The notes: a model not told the origin generated them from the sequence alone. DNA of 64,000 nt from Roridomyces roridus (GCA_029378245.1 JARKIF010000005.1:744001-808000); one strand, 5' to 3'. Positions 32,441 to 43,892 are shown, counted from the stretch's first letter. Program-made: numbers and translations.

Positions 32441-33834
32441 ATGCCCGTCAACATCATCAATGGAACTCAATCGCAGCTGGTTCTCTTCCTGGTTCTCAAT
32501 ATGTGGCCGTCGCACTTTGGTCTCCCCGTTCTCCTTGCGATTATCTTGCTTTCGAAAAGAATCAAACGTCACCCCACCTTCATCAACCTGTGTGTCGGGT
32601 TTATTATCATTGGGGTGTAGGTCGTCCGCAAGTGTTATTCATTCGCATCTAAGAAATTCCAGGTCTTCTAGCCTTCTGTAAGGCGTTTCTCCCTGCTTGG
32701 GACTTTTCCTGACAGACCAAATAGTGTCTACGCTGGTAGGACCACCGGGCCCCAGCCATCCAAGATGCTATGCCTATTCCAGGCCTCCATTCTATATGTG
32801 CGCAAACCCTAATCCAGACCATGCGCCTTTTGACATTTCCACCAGGGTTACCCAGCATTGTGAGTTACGAATCGCGCGCCCAGAATGTGACTCTGACCAT
32901 ATTCGGGTCAGCGCGTCCCTGCTGGCGATGATGCTCGTGCTACAGGTGTGCCCAACCATGCCTCCTTCTTTCACGACTCATGGCGCCCGCAGATGTTCCT
33001 CACTGTCCGGGCGGCTATTATGAGAACACCAACTCAAGGCCCTCAGACTGTTCGCACGTGGGCGGTATGTCGCGGAGAATCATGATTTTGCGATGTTAAC
33101 ATTCAATAGATGATCATCGCGCCTTATGTTGCCCTTGCGATTTGCATACTCGCTACTGCTGTCGTACGTTTCACACCGCTTGGTGTTCAACCATTCATTC
33201 CCTCTGTACAGGTTGGCGCCGAGAATCCCGACATTGTGACACGGGACCGCCGCTTTTTCTACTGCTCCATCGATTCCGATCCTCTGTCAGCTTGGCGCCT
33301 GCTACGTTTAGCAGGGTTTTCTGATTCTCTCTTTCAGTTCCGGAACTATCGCCGTGTTTGGAGCCGTGTTTTGCTTGGTGACAGTAGTTTTGGAAGGTGA
33401 ATCGAATCCATCATTCAGATTACATTTCCTAACATTCATGTCTAGTGATGACCCTTACCATGATCTACAAACTCTGGAAGGCTGGCAAACAGCCTGGAGC
33501 CAAGGCCGTTGTATCCATTGAACTCAGTTTACCCCTACGCGTAATGGCGTTTGGGATGTTTGTCTTTGTCGCCATGGGTCTCAGCCTGCTGAGCGTCAAG
33601 GTATTTCTAAATTAGACATCGCTGAAAAAATTAACGATGAACTAGGCCCCGGAAAGCCCGGTGCCAGATCTCGTTATTGCGTTTGCCGCCACGATCGTCA
33701 TCCTGATTTTTGGTACCCAGCCAGATATCTTGCGAGCATTGTGCTTCTGGAGGAGAGAACCGATATTGATTCTCAATGCGCACAGTGGGACGGTGACGCC
33801 GTCGGGAGACAAGGCGAGGGAGGCGGCGGTTTGA
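32441..33834 (+). CDS. Seven-helix membrane protein, GPCR-like, fungal family
   Basis: A multi-exon gene not covered by any long ORF. From ATG 32441: MPVNIINGTQSQLVLFLVLNMWPSHFGLPVLLAIILLSKRIKRHPTFINLCVGFIIIG. It continues through introns to SSSLLPNSVYAGRTTGPQPSKMLCLFQASILY, GYPAF-ASLLAMMLVLQ-MFLTVRAAIMRTPTQGPQTVRTWA-MIIAPYVALAICILATAV. Then come VGAENPDIVTRDRRFFYCSIDSDPL, SGTIAVFGAVFCLVTVVLE-VMTLTMIYKLWKAGKQPG, ELSLPLRVMAFGMFVFVAMGLSLLSVK and APESPVPDLVIAFAATIVILIFGTQPDILRALCFWRR. All joins keep phase. Seven hydrophobic segments and the final FGTQPDILRALCFWRR block are typical of a basidiomycete receptor-like family. The ligand is unknown. Confidence 0.75.
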
Positions 33835-33932
33835 TACTCGCACTGTATTTTGTACCTTTAGAATGCAATTCTTTATTTGTATGCTTGTTTGCACGGACGC
33901 ACAGCCACGAGTCCTAATTCTTTTCGACGCGC

Positions 33933-34623
33933 ATGGCCGTACGTGCATTTCCTGCCACACCCGTTTCTCGCCTGATATTCGCGCTCAGAGTCGCTGCTCT
34001 TCACTGATTCGCGCGGCCAGCAGGCGGCCCAACTTGCTCACCGCGAGCTGCTCACGAAGATGGCTGGCAACAACTGAAGCTACCAAGTCTACGCCTCCCC
34101 CACCTCCCCCGTCCACGTCCAAGGACCCATCTGTATCTCGTCTCGTGGACGACATATCCAACTTAACCTTATTACAAGCCGCAGACCTTGTCACGCTTCT
34201 CAAGGTGAATCCAACCCATCCTTGTGCAAACTCCGTATCAACGCAGAAACCCAGTCTCGGTTAAACATCCAAGAAATTGCCATGCCCACAGCTGCTGCTG
34301 CCCCGGCTGCCGCCGCTCCTTCGGATGAGCCCGCTGCCGAGAAGCCAAAAGAAAAGACCGTGTTCAACGTTCAACTCGAGTCGTTTGACGCCGGCGCCAA
34401 ACCGAAAATCATTCGCGAGGTCAAGGCGATGGTGCCCAACTTGACGCTTATAGACGTGCGTGGAACGTTTGACTCTGTGCTAAACTCTCGCTAATCCAAA
34501 ATGCAGGCCAAGAAATTCGTAGAGTCGTTGCCCAAGGTGCTCAAGGAGAACCTGCCCAAGGAGGAGGCCGAAAAGCTGAAGGCGCAATTCGAGGCTTTGG
34601 GCGCCGTCGTCAAATTGGATTAG
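33933..34623 (+). CDS. Mitochondrial ribosomal protein bL12m
   Basis: The L7/L12 stalk protein of the mitoribosome. A 6-nt first exon (33933-33938, ATGGCC) spliced over 33939-33988 gives [33 protein letters not shown], an Arg-rich mitochondrial presequence. The longer frame from 33863 lacks this character. The N-terminal dimer domain reads [34 protein letters not shown]. An Ala-rich hinge follows, then the factor-binding domain [69 protein letters not shown]. The stop is at 34621-34623. The C-terminal fold and its [16 protein letters not shown] ending are diagnostic. Confidence 0.9.
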
Positions 34624-34714
34624 TAGACCTATGTCGGAGGCAAGAGCATATACTATCATTCAACTAACAACCTCCACTTCTCCTTGAGCAAGGTCAATTA
34701 GATTTCATTACTAT

Positions 34715-37522
34715 TTAATCTTCCAGGTATCTGTATTCAAAGCGGAAATCCGACTTTTTCCGCTGACACCATGAGCCCTCCCAGTCAAAGTAGACGTACA
34801 CTCCTTGCTCGTACTCCTCAGTTATTGCCTGAGGCTCAGAGTGTCTCTGGAACCACGTCAAATACTTGACGTGGAACCGCCACGACTGGCGCTTTAATTC
34901 CTTCGCTGCGAGATACCTATGAACAATGAGAATGGCAGCGGAGACACTCTGAAAAGATACGAAACGAAACGCACTGCTGATATGTCCCAGGCAGGAAGTA
35001 GAACACGTAAAACAGCGTCTCGACATCAAGCTGCGAGTATATTGCGGCAGTACTCAACAAAGGATGAGGCGTTTGAGGGTAGTAGGATGCTGTCGGAAAA
35101 GGATTCCGCGGAACATAGTACTTTGGTCTGTAACGGAATCATTAACGGGACCTCACGTCACATGAAAACGTACTTTTCCGTATCTTGGGGCTGAGGAACA
35201 TTCGAATGACCACCCTCAAGCATCTTGTGTACTTGATCCAAATTTGCCATCCGAACAGCAGCTGCAAAAGATACGGTTGAGCCAGTCGTTAGCTTCATTG
35301 CGAAAGACGCACCCTTCTGCTTGACGCTCTCGAAAGACACCACCAGGTCGGAAAGCGACCCAGGGAAAGCGCCGGCAGTCGCACGTTGAGAAGGCATCGG
35401 CTGTGACGTCGATGGCGGTCTCTGTGCGACTACCGCGGGCTGCTGCGGCAAAGCCGGGGTTACCGGCTGCTCATTCTGGGGTGCTTTGACCCCAGGTGGG
35501 AATTGCGGTACCGGCTAGAAAAGTTAGATTTGCAAAGAAGACTTGAGAACAGTATACCTGGGGCGACACAGGTGCCTGCGGATTCCCGCTCAACCCTGGC
35601 GGTGCTGGATCGAGCAGTTGCTGCGATACGATGAGGTCAAATATAAATGCCCCTGGGATATACGTACAGAGACACTCGGCGACTGCGTCGCTACTCGTGG
35701 CGGAGAAGATATAACATCTAATGTATGCGATGAGTTGATGTAAACAGGCATACGAGTCCATCAAGACCTTTCCGCGCCGCTGCCAAAGTGCGCGGCGGCG
35801 ACGATGTGGCTGCAGGACCTCCCAGCGAACTGGGCACGCCGTCGGACAATTCGGGCGACTCCTGGCTGGAATATATGGAATCATCCATGTGATGGGAGAC
35901 CGACGCAGAGGAAGACAGCATCGGACTCGTTGTCGATGGGTGTGTCAAACTTGGCGACGACGAGACACCAGACTGTTGGTCTGGCGGCGGAGGTATCGAT
36001 GACGTCGATGGTGCCGGGGGAGGGTTTGTAGGAGGCGAGACAGATGCTGGTACCGAGGCAGGCTGCGATGAGGCAGCTTGTGCAGGCTGCGTGGCTGCAG
36101 CCGATGCATTGTTCCCTCCAGCAGCAGCAACAGAATAACGCACCGGGGGTAGCGTGGCCGGTCGAGGTGCTGCAGCCGGCAACCCTGCCTTGAGGATGCT
36201 TGCCATTGGCTGCTGGGCAAAATTGGGATTTGGCGGAGGTTTTGCCGTGGCTGCGGCCCTTTAGCGTCAAGATTAACCATAAAGCAAGCCACTTACCATC
36301 GATAGATGCCTCTGAGAGGGAGTGATGAGTTGAATTCGGCGACAGATGAAAAACTTACTTCGTAATTGTATTGCAGCAGCAGCTTTCTTCAGAATTGGAC
36401 TGTCATTCTGTTTGCTACTTGTTACACTTTCCTCGTCGTGTTTCTTTGCAGAGGGCCGAGGCGGGATGTCTGTACCTCTGGGTTAAGGTCGGGTACAGCC
36501 AGGGAACTGAGACATACCTTCACTCTCGGCATCCGAGTCGGCGGATTCATCGTCCTCGGCGGCCAAACCGAATTTCTCTTCCTCCTCATCCAGGTTGAGA
36601 TCATCGTAAATGCCCTCGTCCTCGTCGAAATCTTCTTCCTGCAGGTGCGAGCAATAAATGGACTGGGTGACTCGGGATATGCGTAACACACCGTATTGCT
36701 CTCGACAAAGTATTGCACATCGTCCTTGAGCCCCAAAACCTTGTCTGCTGGCATTGACCCGTTGTTCAACAGCCGGAGAACGATTTCCAGTCGACTGATA
36801 TGCCACTTTCGCCGTTCGTTCAGAGTTTCGAGCTCTTCGAGACGACCGGCTGCAGAGCCCGACTTGTTCTTCTTCTTGCCAGAACCATGCAGAGTTTCAA
36901 TCTCGGCCTCGGATTGCTCGACCTGCATCTGGAGCTCCTCGACTTGAGTCTGCAACCAGGAAGTAGCGTCCTCCTTTTCTTGCTCCTTCGGATCTAGCTT
37001 TGCAGCTTGCGTCAGACCCTCCTTGGAGAACGCCTTGGTCTTCATTTCCTTCTCGCAAGCTTTGAACTTTTCCATTTGCTGAAGGTCCCGGAGAAAGGGG
37101 CGAGAACAGAATTAGTGTGGATGGCCATGTCGTGTGCAGATGATACACGGCACGACAGGACGTACGGTTTCAATGAGCTTGCGGTTCTCCAGCAACTGGC
37201 TCTTGTCCTTGATGTCATTGCTGCCCACCCAAGTTTTGATCTGGTCTCGGAGACGCTGCAGTTTCTTGATCTGACTCTTGAGCTCGAGCTCAAGCTTCTC
37301 CTTCTGTGCCTGAGGTATGCCCTGAGTGAATGGGGCCAAGTCCGGTGGATGTTTGGGCCGACCTGGTTGGTGGAGGCCTGCATCTTATCGTATATGCTCT
37401 CGAAAAGCTCGACACCCTCGGAGACCTTCTTGAGGGTGCGGTCGATTTCCGCTACAAAACGGGATGAATGGGGGGCACCAAGAAGACTGCAGTGGACAGA
37501 CTCTGTAGTTTTCTGGCCGCCA
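34715..37522 (-). CDS. NOT3: CCR4-NOT complex subunit Not3/Not5
   Basis: A subunit of the deadenylase/transcription-regulating CCR4-NOT complex. ATG 37522 gives MAARKLQ. An intron then joins to [30 protein letters not shown], the start of the Not N-terminal domain. It continues as [47 protein letters not shown], then [61 protein letters not shown] (coiled coil). The next block is [40 protein letters not shown], then an acidic [21 protein letters not shown] long Pro/Ser/Ala-rich linker precedes the NOT box, which ends [67 protein letters not shown]. It is divergent from BEM1. Confidence 0.93.
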
Positions 37523-37772
37523 TGGCGAGGCGGGACGGGGATGAGCGTCAATAGAAAGGGTGTGATGGTGTTTAGTTTAGAAATTTGCAAACAAAGCAAA
37601 GGAGCGTGGATGGGGTAACCGCGAAAGGCGTGTGCAATGGCGGACAGGACTTATGGACTTATGGGCGTCTGTCAAGTGCTATTCGTGTTGTCGAACACGG
37701 AATTCGACCTGGATACCTAAAGTACTTTACCACGTGAACTGCCTCCGCAACCACCACCTCTTTCGCGCCCTC

Positions 37773-39845
37773 ATGAAGAGCCTTCGCAAAAGTCTCAACG
37801 GCGGCAAGGAAGGGGGCATCCGTGCACAGATCTCGACCCCCGTGCCACTGCCATCCGTCTCGAAGCCTCCTTCTGCCATCTTGCCACCACAGAAGGTCAT
37901 TCGCGCCTTGGCCGCCTATCGTCCCCAGGCGCCCCAGGAACTCCCTTTCAAGAAGGGCGATTTCTTCTACGTCCTGAGCGATGTAGACAATGGTGGATCG
38001 TGGTACGAGGCACACAACCCAGTCTCGGGTGCCCGTGGTCTTGTTCCGAAGGAAATGTTTGAGGAATTCAATAAAACCCCGTCCGTGTCCTTTGCGCGTT
38101 GAGGCCTGGCCTCTTCTCACCTCTGTTCCAGTGTTCGCACCGCAGTCGGTGCTGTTGATCAGACGCAACAACCACAACAGCCATCGTACTCGGACCAACC
38201 GCGGTCACCACCGCCAGTCAAGACCCAAGTCTTTTACGCCATCGTTCTGCACGACTTTATGGCAGAGCGTGCCGATGAGCTTGATGCTAAACGAGGCGAT
38301 GCCATCACCGTCGTCGCGCAATCCAACCGCGAGTGGTTTGTAGCCAAACCCATCGGCCGTCTCGGGCGACCTGGTCTCATCCCCGTCTCCTTCGTCGAGA
38401 TTCATGACCCCGCCACCGGCAAGGCTATTCCGGACGTCAATGCGCTCATGGACCGCGGCGATCTCCCCAAAGTCGAGGATTGGAAACGCGCCATGTTTAA
38501 TTACAAGCAGAACAGCATCGCCCTCGGTGTCATTGACATGCCTTCTTCCCGGGATTCCGTCCCAAATAGCCCTTTCATGCGCCAAAGCTCGGCCCCCTTG
38601 GCCCCCGAGCCAGCCATAAGTGTCCAGGGACCTTCGCCACACAACCAGTCCTACTCCAACGTCCCCACTTCTCCACCCGACACCCCCGACGCTCTACCAG
38701 ACGGTATTCTTCTCTCTGGGAACGTGGTCTCGTTCCACTACGAGATGGAAGAGTACTGGTTCCGCGTCGATGCCATCTTCCAACCCTACCCAGCCTCGCC
38801 GGGGCAGCCCTTGCCGCCTGCCAAGTCACTCATCCTATTCCGCGTCTATAACGACTTTTACGACTTTCAAGTATCTCTTTTGGATTCCTTCCCCAGAGAA
38901 GCTGGCCGCGAACCCCCCAATCCCCGCGTGCTTCCATACATGCCTGGTCCCGCCGACGATGTCGACGACGCTCTGACTTCCACCCGAAGGAGCGAACTCG
39001 ACGAATACGTCGTCAATTTGTGCGACTTGAGCAACGTCGGCGCTAGGTATATTTTGGAGCACCGTGTTGTTCGCGAATTCCTTGCCCTCAAACCCGGAGA
39101 CGTCGAAAACTCAATCCCGTCGCGGGTCGACGAGATGGAGGCACTCGACGGACCCACTCAGTCTTCCCAATACGATGATCGGGTGCAGCAGTACGAGGAT
39201 GAGGTTCAAGACTCGTTGGGCCGGCTCAGGATGGATAACCGTCGGAGCGACGGCGGCGGATCAGAATACGAAGACGAGGGATATGCGCCATCACCGCAGA
39301 TACAACAACGGCATCCCTATGGGCAACTCGAGGACCGACGACCATCAGCGGAGAGCGGCGGTCTTCGTCTGCCTCAGAGTCAAACTCATCAGCGAACAGG
39401 ATCTTCTTCGTCAATGGGCCGCAATTCCCGTGCTGATTCGCCATATGGTCGATCAAGGTCACCCGTGAGCGGATGGAACGACAACCCACCCATCACATCC
39501 TCGCCCTCCTCCTCGTCTCTCCACTCCAACTCCATTTCCACACGCTCTCGCTCGGGTTCTGTTGCCAACATCAACTCGCCGAGTATTTCTGCCGCCAATC
39601 CGCAGACTGCCTTTGTCAAAATCAAGATCTTTGACCGTGTTGCGGACGACTTGATTGCTATCCGAGTGCATCCGCGGGTCACACACCACGAACTCATGGA
39701 CAAGGTTCAGGCTCGACTCGGGGGCGAGGTTGTGAATCTCAAATACCGGGACAGCATGAGCAACGGCTTTGTTGGACTCGACGGCGACGACCAACTTCGG
39801 GGGTGGATAGAGGGCACAGACAAGCATGTCCTCTATGCTGATTGA
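37773..39845 (+). CDS. BEM1: Bem1/Scd2-type polarity scaffold (SH3-SH3-PX-PB1)
   Basis: A cell-polarity scaffold linking Cdc42, its GEF and PAK kinases. Start ATG 37773 (MKSLRKSLNGGKEGG). First SH3: VIRALAAYRPQAPQELPFKKGDFFYVLSDVDNGGSWYEAHNPVSGARGLVPKEMFE. An intron (donor GTCCGT, in phase 2) joins NKTP to VRTAVGAVDQ. Second SH3: FYAIVLHDFMAERADELDAKRGDAITVVAQSNREWFVAKPIGRLGRPGLIPVSFVEI, with the CI-like WKRAMFNYKQNSIALGVID after it. PX from about residue 290 (VVSFHYEMEEYWFRVDAIF to RVVREFLALKPGD). A Ser-rich linker follows. PB1 from about residue 595 (FVKIKIFDRVADDLIAIRVHPRVTHHELMDKVQARLG to DKHVLYAD). The domain order is exactly that of fungal Bem1. Confidence 0.95.
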
Positions 39846-40100
39846 GTGTAAGGCCTTCCTTCTCCTTGTGCACATATTGGGGACACTCTTTTTTTCTTTA
39901 TTCATTTCGATTATTTCATTTGGATGTGTTGCGATCTCTAGTTCTAATCTCTCCACCCAACCATCTGTAGTTGTTGCTCACCATCTGCCAGTGCCCACTA
40001 TGACAAGTTGTATTCAATGTCTACCTATAGAACTCATTAGTTGTACCATTGCAATGTGACTTGTAATTGTCGTCGGAGAACAAACATCTCTCAACAATCA

Positions 40101-40614
40101 ATGCCTTCTCTGCAGCGGTACTTGCGGAGCATTTACCGCGTCGGCCTTCGCGCCTGGTGGCGGCAGCTGCAATACATTGGTGACGCCAAATCAGGCCGAC
40201 TCGTTGGAGCAGACCAGTTCGGCAACAAGTACTACGAGAACTACAACGCGGAGGAGGAAGTCCCTGGTCGCCACCGATGGGTTGATTTAGCACAAGTGCG
40301 CGCCAGGACGACTTGCAAGCTAGATGATGACTGACACAGTCGCAGCACCACTACCACGCCTCACAAGTCCCTCCCGAGTGGCATTCCTGGATTTCGCACA
40401 TCCGCAAGGACCCGCCGACGGAGGATTCGATTATGCAGGCGTCGCGGCAGCCGTGGCAGCAGGTGCGTCATACGCATTTGGGGTGGAACCGTTGCTGACT
40501 GTTTCCCAGCCTTGGACAGAGAATTTGACTGGAACGAGGGGCGCATACAAGCCGTACAACACCGTAGCTCCGAAAATCAACGCATGGGAGCCCAAGGCCT
40601 CTGCTCGTGCATAG
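40101..40614 (+). CDS. Complex I accessory subunit NDUFA12 (B17.2)
   Basis: An accessory subunit of mitochondrial NADH:ubiquinone oxidoreductase. Exon 1: MPSLQRYLRSIYRVGLRAWWRQLQYIGDAKSGRLVGADQFGNKYYENYNAEEEVPGRHRWVDLAQ. Exon 2: HHYHASQVPPEWHSWISHIRKDPPTEDSIMQASRQPWQQ. Exon 3: PWTENLTGTRGAYKPYNTVAPKINAWEPKASARA. GNKYYE, RHRWV, VPPEWHSWI and PY-T.PKI-AWEP are family hallmarks. Introns are in phase. The stop lies only 10 bp from the convergent L2HGDH stop, so the 3' UTRs must overlap. Confidence 0.93.
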
Positions 40615-40624
40615 ATTTCTATTA

Positions 40625-41973
40625 CTACAAACCAAGCATATTCTCCACTACGTGCTCAGCAATCGCAAGAGACGACGTCAATCCCGGACTCTCGATTCCC
40701 AAGAGACTAATGAGAGGACCGCCGGCCTCGTCTTTGCGGAAGACGAAAGTCCTCAAACCCGCCTTCCGGACCACATAATTTCGGGCGGATGCCCACGTAG
40801 TCGGGTTGCAAGCCCTCCAAGGTGACACCTGGAAGATATCGCATAATAGCCTTGTGCATCTCCCCCAGCCTAGATTCGTCCGCCACCAGGTGATTCCTCC
40901 AAAATCAGGATCCTCTCCGTTGGTTGGAGATAACCATTCAAGGTCTGGTCCGAAACGGATGTTTCCCTCAAGGTCGAAAGTAAGGTGCTGTCCCAGCGAG
41001 TGCGTCGTCTCTGGGCATGGATATATAAGGTGTGAGATGCCTGTGATGCCGGGGCCATTGTACTTTGCGTACGAGCCTCGGGCATAATAGAGCGGAATTC
41101 GCTTTTCCTCGGGCACGACAGAATTGGCGATCAACGGTGCAGACAGGCCCGCCGCGTTTATCAAGGTCTTGGCGAGAATGGCGTCGCCGTGCTCGGCGTC
41201 GTCTGTCACCATTTGGACGACCCACCCGTGTTTGTGAGGGTCAACGCGAACGGCGCGGGTAGCGTAAACGAGGTCCCCACCACGCTCGACGATTTCTTGC
41301 TCAAGACTCTCCATCAGCGCGTGCGAGCTCACGATACCGGTCTCTGGGGACCATAACGCGCTTGTGATTTCGGGGGAGATGTTGGGTTCCATTTCATGGA
41401 CCTCGGCGGCAGAGAGGAGCTTCGTGGGTACTGCAGGCCCGTCAGTTGGCAGGAACACTGAAGCTCGGGGGCCAGCTGATTTGTTGGGCCTTGGCATGGA
41501 GGGCTTCGATGTACGGGCGCTGCTTGTCAGTGGCTACGATGAGCTTGCCTGTGCGGCGGAAGGGTATGTTCATGGCTTGGCAGCGGGCGTAGAGTAGTTC
41601 GCGTCCGCGGATGCAGAGGCGCATTTTGTTCGAGTTGGGTGGGTAGTAGAGGCCTGCATGGATAACTTCAGAGTTGCGTGAACTGATGAGAGGCTGAGTG
41701 CATGGAACGCAAGTATCTGGCCTACATACCTGATCTCCTCTCCCTACGCATTATTTATTCGTAAATACGCGACAAGAGAGAACTTGAACGCGCACAGGCA
41801 CGAGCATGTCGTTCGAGCAGGACTGTAGACTTGTTCGGGGCACGACTGCAGAGGGCACGTGCAATTGCAAGTCCGACGACGCCTCCGCCGATAACGAGAA
41901 AGTCGACACTCGATTCGGGCGCTTTGAATGCGTATCGAGCGCTGTTGAGCGTGGAGCGAAAGGCGCGAAGCAT
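40625..41973 (-). CDS. L-2-hydroxyglutarate dehydrogenase (FAD-dependent), with two offsetting frameshifts
   Basis: A mitochondrial flavoprotein oxidising L-2-hydroxyglutarate to 2-oxoglutarate. ATG 41973: [44 protein letters not shown], with the GxGxxG FAD motif. Later: [108 protein letters not shown]. From the AAAA run at 40901-40904 to the AAA run at 40746-40748 the frame that stays open gives unrelated sequence. The shifted frame gives [42 protein letters not shown], the expected family sequence. After the second site the first frame resumes with [32 protein letters not shown] -1 then a +1 change (or two sequence errors) explain this. The ORF remains open. Confidence 0.88.
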
Positions 41974-42024
41974 GGGGGTGTTCAAAGATAAAGTGATCAA
42001 TTGCCTCTCTTGATCTCAACTCCC

Positions 42025-43245
42025 ATGTCGACACCAATGCTCCCCGAACGTCCACCCCGCTCACTAACGATAGAAGAACGTCTGAAAGAACTGGAGTCGA
42101 TCCCGTTGTTCATGAAATCGCTCCCAGAAGAGGAGACAGACGACCCCATGATCTCGGCGCTGCAGAATCTCGCGCACGAGGGGACACCGGACGGTGCGGT
42201 GCACGTCGGTGTTACCCGACACGTTTATAATCGGCATAGAGGTCGCCCAGAACTTTAAAGACCAGGGTAACGATTACTTCAAGGGCAAGCGGTACCGCGA
42301 GGCACAGGGTTTTTATACCCAGGCCATCGACGCAAAGCCGACGGATCCCGTCCTTCAGGAGGCGATTCTGTGTAACAGGGCAGCTTGCAATCTCGAGCTT
42401 AGTGCGTTTTGTGAAAAATATCCATTCATCTTTCTCATGGAAACAGAAAACTATGGCCAAGTACTCCGTGACTGCTCCAAAGCGCTCACCTTAAACCCCA
42501 AATCCTCAAAAGCATACTATCGTTCTGCACTGGCGCTTCTGGCTCTGGAGCGCGCAGAGGAAGCCCTAGACTGCTGTGACCGCTGCCTCTTATTCGACGC
42601 AGACAATAAAGGCGTGCAGAACGTCCGTTCCCGCGCTCTGGAGCTGAAGGCAGAGGCAGGCCAAGAAGGAGCAGGAGCGATCACAAAAGCTGCAAAGGGA
42701 GAAGGAGGCGAAATATAAAATGAGCGTTGCATTACGGGTGCGTCTGCTTTCCATCGAGTGTACAGATGATTTGACAGCTTCAAGGAACGCAACCTCATCG
42801 CAGTCTCACGAAAAGACGCGTCGCAAAATGACTTCGCGCCGCATTTCGACCCGGACGATCCAACGGACAGCACGCTGATACTGCCCGTATTCTTTCTATA
42901 CCCTCAATATGCGACGTCGGATGTCATTCCCGAGTTTGTTGAGGACACGGCGTTTGCGGCGCATCTGGCCGTCATCTTCCCCCCACAAGCAAATCCGCCA
43001 GAGTGGGATGCCAAGGGCGAATATGTCGACGGGAAGCTAGTCGTGTACGCCATGACACACAGAAAACGGCTGTTGAAGGTGGGGAAGAAGATGACGCTCA
43101 GAGATGTATGTACTGCGGCCTAGGGCGAAAGACGGGGAGCCGAAGGACTGGTTGGAAGTCAAAGACTGGGTGCTTGTCGTTTGTGGTTGTGCCAAAGGGG
43201 GAGGTAGAAACAAAGTGGGTAGAGGAATACAAGAGCAGCAGATGA
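42025..43245 (+). CDS. CNS1: CNS1/TTC4-type TPR co-chaperone, reading frame apparently broken
   Basis: A TPR adaptor of the Hsp90/Hsp70 system. ATG 42025: MSTPMLPERPPRSLTIEERLKELESIPLFMKSLPEEETDDPMISALQNLAHEGTPDE, then VAQNFKDQGNDYFKGKRYREAQGFYTQAIDAKPTDPVLQEAILCNRAACNLEL and KNYGQVLRDCSKALTLNPKSSKAYYRSALALLALERAEEALDCCDRCLLFD (three TPRs). The C-terminal wheel-like domain is clear: ERNLIAVSRKDASQNDFAPHFDPDDPTDSTLILPVFFLYPQYATSDVIPEFVEDTAFAAHLAVIFPPQANPPEWDAKGEYVDGKLVVYAMTHRKRLLKVGKKMTLRD. Frame changes are needed near 42641-42660, at 43121 (in-frame TAG) and near 43166 to reach the expected ending CLSFVVVPKGEVETKWVEEYKSSR. Either the gene is decaying or the consensus is faulty here. The start is 51 bp from the divergent L2HGDH start. 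Confidence 0.82.
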
Positions 43246-43892
43246 TATTATATCAAGCCGGTGCTTGAGGGTACGGTGGTGTCCTGCTTCTCTTCGCGTC
43301 CAGTCTTGCCAGCTTGTGCAATAACAACAGCGTTTGGCCTGTAGAATGTCAGAGGACGAACTGAAGCAAGGAATGCACACAACAGCCTGAGAGATATCCT
43401 TCCTGCAGTACTTGCACTTGACGATATGCTTGATGATACTCGCGCCGTGATTGAAAACAGAGTACATCTGCGCGATTCCATACAGCACGAAACCTCTGCA
43501 TATTGTCAGTACATAGACACAAGACAGAGTGTGATGGTTGTATACAGCGCAATAAAGGTGACGAGGTTGTCGAGGAACGCTCCGTATGCCAAGGTTACTG
43601 CACCATCTTCGGCTGCCTGGCCAAGGGTGTTGTACGGCTTGTTGGGACCCGCCCGCAGCACGACGAATTTCGCGGGGAGATTGCGCCCCATGAATGGCAG
43701 CAGGCCAATGGGCGGCAAGAGCACGTCCGAGACCAACGAGTTGACGAGCGTCGAGAAACCTCCTGCCATTATAAGACCTACGGCGACCTCGAGAACGTTG
43801 TCGCGCCCGAGGAAGCCCTTGAAGCCGCTCCAAACGCTCTTCGCGCGTCTGACTAGCCCGTGTTCAAAGTCGATGAGATGCTCGCTGGACAT
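43159..43892 (-). CDS. MscL-family large-conductance mechanosensitive channel with a Cys-pair tail
   Basis: A bacterial-type tension-gated channel found in many fungi. ATG 43892: MSSEHLIDFEHGLVRRAKSVWSGFKGFLGRDNVLEVAVGLIMAGGFSTLVNSLVSDVLLPPIGLL, the TM1 signature. It continues as GAVTLAYGAFLDNLVTFIAL. A 49-nt intron (donor GTATAC) joins GFVLYGIAQMYSVFNHGA (TM2), then KHIVKCKYCRKDISQA and, after another intron, AKRCCYCTSWQD. The CxxC...CxxC pairs form a likely zinc ribbon. After the GACTGG at 43300-43305 the literal frame runs to 43159, overlapping CNS1 on the other strand. Dropping one base would give SWQDGREEKQDTTVPSSTGLI with a stop at 43248, which fits better. Membrane location (plasma or internal) is not decidable. 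Confidence 0.8.
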
